This document shows positions 58,595-64,000 of a stretch of DNA of 64,000 nucleotides, one piece after another (position 1 is the first letter of the stretch; each line of letters starts with the position of its first letter). The DNA is from an uncultured Akkermansia sp. (GTDB lineage: Bacteria > Verrucomicrobiota > Verrucomicrobiia > Verrucomicrobiales > Akkermansiaceae). Made by a program: the position numbers and the translations under genes. The stretch covers positions 62,001-126,000 of the forward strand of contig CAJGCZ010000001.1 in assembly GCA_904501975.1 (NCBI GenBank), in the 5' to 3' direction. The notes below the pieces were generated by a model. It saw only the letters and a program-made list of their open reading frames with translations. It had not been told where the DNA came from and did not search any database.

Positions 58595-58680
58595 CCCGGG
58601 GTTACGCTGCTGCGCTGCTCCACCCCGGGCTACCATATGTCGCCCCAGGCCGGGGCTCTCAAATTCCGTTCGCTGCGCTC
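58595..58680. repeat. Right arm of nested REP-like inverted repeat
   Basis: The inverted partner of 58351-58436; contains CCCGGGGTT (58595-58603), CCGGGCTA (58625-58632), GGGCTCTCAAATTC (58653-58666) and TCGCTGCGCTC (58670-58680). Confidence 0.8.
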
Positions 58681-58742
58681 ACATCAATAAGCCCCACAAA
58701 TTGCTATTAGTGTGGCTATCAACTAAAAACTTTAACAAAGCG

Positions 58743-58750
58743 TTTTACTA
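58743..58750 (+). repeat. Right 8-bp target site duplication
   Basis: TTTTACTA, exact copy of 58265-58272, directly after the right terminal inverted repeat. Confidence 0.85.
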
Positions 58751-58768
58751 ACGATTGGCAAGTTAGAG

Positions 58769-58797
58769 TTGACCAAGCGGGGTATAGGACGTATAAG
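58769..58797 (+). promoter_or_regulatory. Promoter of the second ankyrin gene
   Basis: -35 TTGACC (58769-58774), 17-bp spacer, -10 TATAAG (58792-58797). It starts 19 bp beyond the right target duplication, so the element did not disrupt it. Confidence 0.65.
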
Positions 58798-58824
58798 AGA
58801 AGCCATCATCTACCCCACACACGA

Positions 58825-59295
58825 ATGAGAGAACTTATCATTTTTAATGTCGTTGCTGCCGTGCTCGTTAGTTCAGTACTATTACCTCTATCATCAGCAG
58901 ACTCTTACACCTATGAAGCACAGAAGGACGCCATATACTACGCGGCATGCGACAACGGCAATAAGTTGCGTGCTGTGATAGCGGCAGGCACAAGCATAAA
59001 CGCCATCGATTCTCATGGCAATACTGCCCTGATAACAGCAGCAGACCATCACAAAAAAGACGTAGTGGAATTATTGATTAATAACGGTGCGAGTCTCAAT
59101 ATCCAAAACGCCAAAGGAGAAACAGCACTCATGATTGCCGCGAAAGAGGGCTCAACAGACATCGTAAGTATTCTCTTAGATGCCGAAGCTGACCCCAATA
59201 TTCGCGACAGAAAAGGACAGACAGCTCTTGAAAAGGCGGAGGAATCCGGCCATCCCGAAACCGCCGGACTCATCGGTCGCGCTGGCGGCAAATAA
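58825..59295 (+). CDS. Exported ankyrin-repeat protein 2
   Basis: 156 residues with a signal peptide (about 1-25, ending LSSA-DS) and four ankyrin repeats (DSHGNTALITAADHHKKDVV; AKGETALMIAAKEGSTDIV; DRKGQTALEKAEESGHPETA). Layout and length match ankyrin protein 1, 600 bp upstream, consistent with a tandem duplication later split by the MITE-like element. It has its own promoter and terminator. Role unknown; periplasmic or extracellular protein binding is inferred. Confidence 0.88.
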   Translation: MRELIIFNVVAAVLVSSVLLPLSSADSYTYEAQKDAIYYAACDNGNKLRAVIAAGTSINAIDSHGNTALITAADHHKKDVVELLINNGASLNIQNAKGETALMIAAKEGSTDIVSILLDAEADPNIRDRKGQTALEKAEESGHPETAGLIGRAGGK

Positions 59296-59325
59296 AAAAC
59301 GGGCCGGTTTATGTATACCGGCCCG
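59294..59325. terminator. Terminator between ankyrin 2 and nadE
   Basis: A 9-bp stem CGGGCCGGT/ACCGGCCCG (59300-59308 with 59317-59325); the T6 tract is on the minus strand, so it mainly ends nadE transcription and, as a hairpin, probably also ankyrin 2. Confidence 0.85.
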
Positions 59326-59332
59326 CGCTTTA

Positions 59333-61246
59333 TCACATTTGCCAAAGTGTGCCACACACATCAGTCGGCATGCGCCAATCGCCTCGCGGAGAAAGAGCGA
59401 TGGTACCCACCTTCGGGCCATCGGGCACGCAGCTACGCTTAAACTGTTGCGTAAAGAAGCGGCGCATAAAGGTTGAGAGCGTTTTCTCAATGAGCGCCTC
59501 CTCAAACTGACCGGCAAATGCATGCTTAGCCAGAGCAAGCAATTTGTCACATTCCGCTCCGTACTTAATGAAATGATAGAGGAAGAAATCATGCAAATCA
59601 TACGGCCCAAGCACATCTTCCGTCTTTTGCTCAATAGAGCCATCATCGGCAGGCGGTAACAACTCGGGGCTTACCGGTGTATCCACCACATCCTGAAGCA
59701 CAGCAGCAAGTTCAGCAGGGCTCTGCGCCACAACATGGCTGATGAGGCAACGAATCAAGGTCTTCGGCACCGAGCAGTTGACGCTGTACATACTCATGTG
59801 GTCGCCATTATAGGTAGCCCAACCCAAGGCAATTTCAGACAAATCGCCTGTGCCAACGACCATACCGCCGGTCTTGTTGGCCAAGTTCATCAACAACTTA
59901 GTACGCTCGCGCGCCTGCACGTTTTCATACGTATTGGTACGCAGGGCCGGGTCAAAATCCAAATCTTTGAAGTGGAGCAAACAAGCCTCCTTAATGTTCA
60001 CCTCCTTAAAGGTGCAACCCAGCAACTGAATCAGTTTAACAGCGTTATTGTAAGTACGGCCTGTTGTGCCGAACCCGGGCATGGTCAATGCCAAAATGCA
60101 GCTGTTATCACGCCCAAGCATGCGGCAAGCGCGGTCACACACCAATAAGGCAAGCGTGCTGTCCAAACCGCCGGACACGCCCAGCACCAATGTTTTGGCA
60201 TGTGTATGTTCTATTCTCTTTGCCAAGGCAGCAGCTTGAATGTTAAGGATTTCCTCGCAGCGAGCATGCGCAACAGTTGAGGAAGGAACAAAGGGGTGAG
60301 AGCTTAAGTGAGCGTATGCCAAATCACAGCATCCACCCACGCTACCGATATTAATTGTGCGCACACCCTGCCATTCCATAGGCACAGCTAACTCATTGAA
60401 GCTTGTTTCACTGAGGCGGGCGGCCTGCAATCGTTGCAAATCAACATCAGCCAGCGTAATGCTAGTATCGCGGCAGAACAAGCTGCTTTCTGCAACAATG
60501 TGGCCATTATCAGCAATAAGTGCTTGCCCCCCGAAGACGCAATCCTGCGTGCTCTCACCAACACCGGCAGAGGCATACATGCGGGCGGACACCTGTGTAC
60601 CGCTCATGGCGGCAACCTGCTGTCGACGGTATTCCGATACGCCGATATACTCCGGAGCGGCAGACGGCGTCAGCACCACTGTAGCCCCCTGCATCACAAG
60701 ACCTGATGAGGGAGACAACACGGCACACATATCATCGCCGAACTCGATACCGAAAGACAAGAACTCTCCGTCCGTAAAAATCAAATCGGCACCACAAGGT
60801 ACCATATCGCCGTTTAATTCAGCAAAGTCCTTCATTAAAGCTGCTGCCGGACTAAACACACGGCTTTCATAACATTCTCTCTTATTGGGTAACACGCACT
60901 TAGGAACAATACCCTGCACCTGCCCGTCTTTCACAACGGCAGCTACATTGTACAAGCGATTTTCCAATAATAGCGGAAGCGAAACAACTGCCGGCACATT
61001 CAAATCCGCCGTTTCCTCGGAAAAACGCAGCAATCCTTGCAAGGCAGCACGCTGCAAGGTGCTATGATAAAACAAATCAGCACAGCTGGCAGAGGTAATA
61101 CTCAACTCCGGGAACAATACCAATTGCGCGCCCTGCTCTACAGCCGAACGCATACCGGCAATCATCTCCGTTGTGTTATACTCTACGTCCGCCACACGCA
61201 CGCGCGGAACCACCGTTGCCAATCTATAATAGCCGTAAGTGCTCAT
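59333..61246 (-). CDS. nadE: Glutamine-dependent NAD+ synthetase with altered glutaminase active site
   Basis: 637 residues: N-terminal nitrilase-type glutaminase (1 to about 290) and C-terminal synthetase (about 320-637), which amidates nicotinic acid adenine dinucleotide. Synthetase motifs are intact: LGVSGGLDSTLALLV (PP-loop), TNTYENVQARERTKLLMNLA, GTGDLSEIALGW and the closing FKRSCVPDGPKVG. In the glutaminase, Glu47 (FPELSIT) and the Lys in VPKCVLPNKRECYESR are kept, but the catalytic cysteine position of the family (EICED) reads EFGDD, with Gly170 (codon GGC, 60737-60739) and a cysteine only four residues later (Cys174). Ammonia-dependent activity, a shifted nucleophile or loss of the glutaminase are all possible. 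Confidence 0.93.
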   Translation of the reverse strand: MSTYGYYRLATVVPRVRVADVEYNTTEMIAGMRSAVEQGAQLVLFPELSITSASCADLFYHSTLQRAALQGLLRFSEETADLNVPAVVSLPLLLENRLYNVAAVVKDGQVQGIVPKCVLPNKRECYESRVFSPAAALMKDFAELNGDMVPCGADLIFTDGEFLSFGIEFGDDMCAVLSPSSGLVMQGATVVLTPSAAPEYIGVSEYRRQQVAAMSGTQVSARMYASAGVGESTQDCVFGGQALIADNGHIVAESSLFCRDTSITLADVDLQRLQAARLSETSFNELAVPMEWQGVRTINIGSVGGCCDLAYAHLSSHPFVPSSTVAHARCEEILNIQAAALAKRIEHTHAKTLVLGVSGGLDSTLALLVCDRACRMLGRDNSCILALTMPGFGTTGRTYNNAVKLIQLLGCTFKEVNIKEACLLHFKDLDFDPALRTNTYENVQARERTKLLMNLANKTGGMVVGTGDLSEIALGWATYNGDHMSMYSVNCSVPKTLIRCLISHVVAQSPAELAAVLQDVVDTPVSPELLPPADDGSIEQKTEDVLGPYDLHDFFLYHFIKYGAECDKLLALAKHAFAGQFEEALIEKTLSTFMRRFFTQQFKRSCVPDGPKVGTIALSPRGDWRMPTDVCGTLWQM

Positions 61247-61327
61247 TGCTGCTTTATTCTGCCATATTCGCGCAGAAAGTCAATCAAAATGCCTCGCGAA
61301 AAAGCACGTCATAAAGCAAATCTAACC

Positions 61328-61356
61328 TTGCAGTGTATATATGAATATGGTAGACA
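61328..61356 (+). promoter_or_regulatory. Promoter of the third ankyrin gene, leaderless configuration
   Basis: -35 TTGCAG (61328-61333), 17-bp spacer, -10 TAGACA (61351-61356, weak), 7 nt before the ATG at 61364. Confidence 0.45.
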
Positions 61357-61363
61357 GAATGGC

Positions 61364-62794
61364 ATGAAACTGCGTACTTCAGTTATCGCATTGTGTGCTG
61401 CACTCCTGACAGCAGTAATGCCCGTACAGGCTCAGCAAGAGCAAGCCCCGGCACCGTCTCCTCTCTTGGAGTTGATGCAGAAATACACTTCCTCCGACTT
61501 AACAAATCACATCAAAGAAGGCTTTGATGTCAACATGAAGGACCCTGAAGGCAACACGCCCCTGTTGCTTGCCGCTGTAGCACAGCGCTCTGACCTCATG
61601 TATGTACTGCTGGAGAACGGCGCAGATCCTAACTACGTAAAAGACCCCGGCATCACAGCATTGGGCATTGCCTGCATGTACGATGACTGGGCCATGATTG
61701 ACCTTCTTATCACTCACGGCGCCAACGCTAACTACTCTGCCCCGAATGGCGAAAGCACTCTTTCCATGGCCTGCGCACAGGGTGCCGTAAACGCGGTTCA
61801 AATGCTCCTTACCGCCAAGGCAGAGACCGACACTCGCGACGCCAATGGTGTAACCCCGCTGTTGCATTCCATCATGCACAACACAGAAAACACCATTTCA
61901 ATCGCTCGTATGATTCTTGAAAAGGGCGGCAATCCTAACCTCGGCATGCCCAACGGATTCACCCCGCTGATGGGTGCCGTACAAATGAACGACTTGGACG
62001 TTGCTCTGCTTTTGTTGGAGCACGGTGCCGATGTCAACGCACGCCAGCAGAACAATGGACCTTCTGCCCTTTCTGTAGCTGTAGCACTTGGCAATGAAGA
62101 AATGGTTGCACTTCTGCTTGCCAATAAAGCAGACATCAATGTAGGCGTGAACGCTCACACCTCCCTTATTGCTTACGCCTGCATGCTTGCGCGTGCCGAC
62201 GTGATGGAGCACCTCATCCAATACGGTGCACCTGTTGATACTCGCGACTCTCGCAGTAACGTAACACCTCTGCATGTAACAGCCACCGGCAATGCGCTCA
62301 TTAAAGATTCCCTCAAGCTGATGGGTGCCGGTAAGCTCATTCCTCAGCACGAGAAGTTTATGGACGCAGCAGAAGCTTGCAATGTCCTTATTTCCAACGG
62401 TGCAGATGTAAACGCCAAGGATGCGGATGGCACCACCCCTGTCATGATTGCTTCCATGGATGGCTGCCCGGAAACCCTGCAAGTGCTGATTAACAGCGGA
62501 GCCGACATTAATGCCGCTGATGCAGCAGGCCGCACGCCCCTGATTTTGGCAGTACTGCCCGCCGCTAAAAAGGCAGAGATTTCTCTCGCACACGTTTCCC
62601 CGGCAGCAGCCTCTCAGGTGAAGCCCCTTGTTGTGCAGAGCATGGGTCTGTACCCCAATGTTAAGGAAACTGTTAAGATTCTCCTTAAGGCAGGTGCAGA
62701 CATCAATGCCAAGGACAACGCCGGCAAAACAGCTCGAGACTACGCAACGGATCCCGAGATTATCCGACTTCTGGACGAAGCTGCTGCGCAGTAA
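61364..62794 (+). CDS. Exported ankyrin-repeat protein 3 (long)
   Basis: 476 residues. Signal peptide MKLRTSVIALCAALLTAVMP, cleaved about after VQA (residue 23). About ten ankyrin repeats follow, for example PEGNTPLLLAAVAQRSDLMY, PNGESTLSMACAQGAVNAVQ, PNGFTPLMGAVQMNDLDVAL and DADGTTPVMIASMDGCPETL, with GADVNA turns. The open frame runs back to 61037, but only the ATG at 61364 gives a signal peptide. It starts 118 bp from the divergent nadE and its stop overlaps the next gene (TAATG at 62792). With the two smaller genes it forms an ankyrin cluster around nadE. Confidence 0.9.
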   Translation: MKLRTSVIALCAALLTAVMPVQAQQEQAPAPSPLLELMQKYTSSDLTNHIKEGFDVNMKDPEGNTPLLLAAVAQRSDLMYVLLENGADPNYVKDPGITALGIACMYDDWAMIDLLITHGANANYSAPNGESTLSMACAQGAVNAVQMLLTAKAETDTRDANGVTPLLHSIMHNTENTISIARMILEKGGNPNLGMPNGFTPLMGAVQMNDLDVALLLLEHGADVNARQQNNGPSALSVAVALGNEEMVALLLANKADINVGVNAHTSLIAYACMLARADVMEHLIQYGAPVDTRDSRSNVTPLHVTATGNALIKDSLKLMGAGKLIPQHEKFMDAAEACNVLISNGADVNAKDADGTTPVMIASMDGCPETLQVLINSGADINAADAAGRTPLILAVLPAAKKAEISLAHVSPAAASQVKPLVVQSMGLYPNVKETVKILLKAGADINAKDNAGKTARDYATDPEIIRLLDEAAAQ

Positions 62795-63453
62795 TGTCTA
62801 TTGTTGAACTTAGAGAACGCCTGAAAGCGCTGGCTGAGCCGCGTTTTCAGGCGTTTGCCTCTTCACTGCTTCCCGGTGTCGACAACCTTTTAGGCGTTAG
62901 GCTACCACAGCTACACCGAATAGCCAAAGATATAGCCCGCCACAATCGTGAGGCTATTTTCCACGAGGAATCCCCCCCGCAATCCATGGAAGAAACAATG
63001 GTGCGCGGGATGCTCATTGGCTATGCTCCGGCTTCTATACCAATACAAGAACGCTTAAGAGAATTACAACTTTTTCTTCCCTTCATCACCAACTGGAGCA
63101 TTTGCGATTCCTGCTGTGCCACATATAAGTTCACTAAAGAACATCGCGAAATCGTGTGGCGGTTCCTCCACCCCTACCTGCACTCCGCAAAAGAATTTGA
63201 AGCACGGTTTGCTATTGTCATGCTAATCAATCACTTCATACAGGAAGAAAGATGGAGCCGTGCATTTCTTCAGCAGCTACCCCATATACCATGTTGCGGG
63301 TACTATGCAGAAATGGCTACAGCCTGGTGCATCTGCGAGATACATGCGCGTTACCCTCAACTTACCACACCGCTTTTAGCAGAGGGGGCACACTTACGTG
63401 AGGCTATACGAACAAAAGCTTTGCGTAAAATCAAAGAATCGCGCAAACATTAG
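62794..63453 (+). CDS. DNA alkylation repair protein, AlkD-like
   Basis: 219 residues, all-helical HEAT-like repeats. NLLGVRLPQLHRIAKDIAR, EETMVRGMLIGYA and FITNWSICDSCCATYKF (with the conserved W and D of the AlkD cleft) match the AlkD family of DNA glycosylases that remove N3/N7-alkylpurines without base flipping. Its start overlaps the ankyrin gene stop by one base, so it is translationally coupled to it, an unexpected pairing of an exported ankyrin protein and a cytoplasmic repair enzyme. Confidence 0.85.
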   Translation: MSIVELRERLKALAEPRFQAFASSLLPGVDNLLGVRLPQLHRIAKDIARHNREAIFHEESPPQSMEETMVRGMLIGYAPASIPIQERLRELQLFLPFITNWSICDSCCATYKFTKEHREIVWRFLHPYLHSAKEFEARFAIVMLINHFIQEERWSRAFLQQLPHIPCCGYYAEMATAWCICEIHARYPQLTTPLLAEGAHLREAIRTKALRKIKESRKH

Positions 63454-63508
63454 AGCCTGGCTCACAATTCGAGACCGGAAGCAATGTCAAAAAACGCATT
63501 GGATACAC

Positions 63509-63537
63509 TTGACATTAGGGCGACTTATTTTTATAAT
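63509..63537 (+). promoter_or_regulatory. Perfect-consensus leaderless promoter of the Bax inhibitor-1 gene
   Basis: TTGACA (63509-63514), 17-bp spacer, TATAAT (63532-63537): every consensus base is matched. Only 6 nt separate it from the ATG at 63544, so the A of the start codon is the expected transcription start. Confidence 0.85.
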
Positions 63538-63543
63538 GCTTGC

Positions 63544-64000
63544 ATGGACTCCCACTATTCAGAACACACTATCATCCATCAACTGAACCCCGAGCAAATT
63601 GCAGCCAATGTGCGCGCCTATTTCAATAAGGTATACACATGGTTGGCCTTATCCATGGCTCTTTCTGCGGGTGCCGCTGTCTACTTGGAAAGCGACCTGC
63701 TTCTGATGCAAAAAGTTGTTGATAACTTTTTCATGCTGTCGTTGCTCACCTTGGGTATTGTGGTTGTTATGTGTTTTGCAGCCAACAAGCTTACGAGCGG
63801 AGCACTCAAGGTATTGCTTCTGGTTTATTCGTTGGTACAAGGAGCCTTGTTCAGCCCCTTGCTGCTTGTCTACACCAACGAATCCCTTGGCCTCACCTTT
63901 GCCTGCACAGCCGGTATGTTCGCCATCATGGCTATATATGGCAGAACAACACGCCGTAATCTTTCCGGCTTGGGGCGCACTCTCATGATGGTGCTTATCG
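63544..64000 (+). CDS. Bax inhibitor-1 (YccA/YbhL) family membrane protein, 5' part
   Basis: 152 residues are visible before the window ends; family length is about 220-240. The N-terminus MDSHYSEHTIIHQLNPEQ and then NVRAYFNKVYTWLALSMAL match the bacterial BI-1/YccA start, and four hydrophobic helices are visible (ALSMALSAGAAVYL; FFMLSLLTLGIVVVMCFAAN; VLLLVYSLVQGALFSPLLLV; LGLTFACTAGMFAIMAIYG). These proteins are pH-sensitive calcium channels or regulators of the FtsH protease. The ATG is fixed by the promoter 6 nt upstream. Confidence 0.85.
   Translation, partial: MDSHYSEHTIIHQLNPEQIAANVRAYFNKVYTWLALSMALSAGAAVYLESDLLLMQKVVDNFFMLSLLTLGIVVVMCFAANKLTSGALKVLLLVYSLVQGALFSPLLLVYTNESLGLTFACTAGMFAIMAIYGRTTRRNLSGLGRTLMMVLI

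Larger units (their letters stand above)
58273..58742. mobile_element. MITE-like non-autonomous element, 470 bp
   Basis: The termini are 26-bp inverted repeats (58273-58298 and 58717-58742) with two mismatches, beginning CGCTYTGTTAAA and ending AGTTGATA on the inner side. Both ends are flanked by the 8-bp direct repeat TTTTACTA. No ORF of credible size is inside. Within the termini are nested imperfect inverted arms (58351-58436 against 58595-58680) and an inner pair (58452-58471 against 58558-58578). The structure is that of an element moved by a transposase supplied from elsewhere; no such transposase is in the window. It separates two ankyrin genes. Confidence 0.88.

Noticed and set aside
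58273..58742. CRISPR array or small-protein gene in the ankyrin intergenic region
   Set aside because: Repeats are inverted and nested, not direct and evenly spaced, and no credible ORF is present.
61037..61363. 109-codon N-terminal extension of ankyrin protein 3
   Set aside because: It overlaps nadE, and only the ATG at 61364 is followed by a signal peptide.

Overview
The window is a bacterial chromosome segment of roughly balanced GC content, densely packed with genes on both strands. The gene set fits a Gram-negative, strictly anaerobic or microaerotolerant, gut-type member of the Verrucomicrobiota (Akkermansia-like). The supporting evidence is a MurC-MurB fusion followed by Ddl and an FtsQ-like protein, an LptF/G permease, an LpxG/YkuE-like phosphatase, a squalene/phytoene synthase-family protein, a class III (anaerobic) ribonucleotide reductase with its activase, and a general scarcity of Shine-Dalgarno sequences. 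The phylum call is inference from gene content; no rRNA or other decisive marker is present.

Layout. 1-2534: 3' end of argG, a decayed group II intron lodged just after its terminator, and hisC. 2.6-4.3 kb: two tandem secreted paralogues of unknown function. 4.3-7.6 kb: a CysJ-like reductase without its FMN domain, then a 2-Cys peroxiredoxin divergent from aroB, with clustered palindromes between them. 7.6-11.5 kb: duplicated M29 aminopeptidases, a YkuE/LpxG-type phosphatase and small envelope proteins. 11.6-15.7 kb: an SsuABC/NrtABC-type ABC importer operon ending in a GlcD-type FAD dehydrogenase. 15.7-19.9 kb: squalene/phytoene synthase, HAD phosphatase, argF, sufE and an RlmI-like methyltransferase. 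20-23.5 kb: the anaerobic ribonucleotide reductase system, in which the glycyl-radical loop is a separate 71-residue protein, then the activase nrdG. 23.5-30.4 kb: lipoproteins, tRNA-Arg, ybeY/tadA, an OsmC protein, tRNA-Leu, a lipocalin, a GNAT protein, birA and a Pur-like protein. 30.5-33.1 kb: a GT4 glycosyltransferase / GH57 amylase pair. 33.2-41.4 kb: murC-murB, ddl and ftsQ, then nusA-infB-rbfA behind a promoter-terminator leader. 41.4-49.8 kb: a 1366-residue AsmA-like protein, a TolC-like lipoprotein, an LplT-like MFS transporter, a Sel1 lipoprotein and trxB. 49.9-57.7 kb: a YlbF-like protein with a Cys/His tail, hisB-hisH-lptF-nlpC, rplY, a lipoprotein and rnr. 57.7-64 kb: three exported ankyrin proteins interrupted by a MITE-like element and nadE, an AlkD-like protein and a truncated Bax inhibitor-1 family gene.

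Main points for a second look: (i) a 470-bp non-coding element with 26-bp terminal inverted repeats and a perfect 8-bp target duplication between two ankyrin genes; (ii) the split NrdD; (iii) a glutamine-dependent NAD synthetase whose expected catalytic cysteine is glycine; (iv) about a dozen genes whose -10 box ends 5-10 nt before the start codon, implying leaderless mRNAs; (v) TTAGA/TCTAA palindromes shared by the peroxiredoxin and thioredoxin reductase promoters; (vi) an intrinsic terminator between the nusA promoter and nusA.
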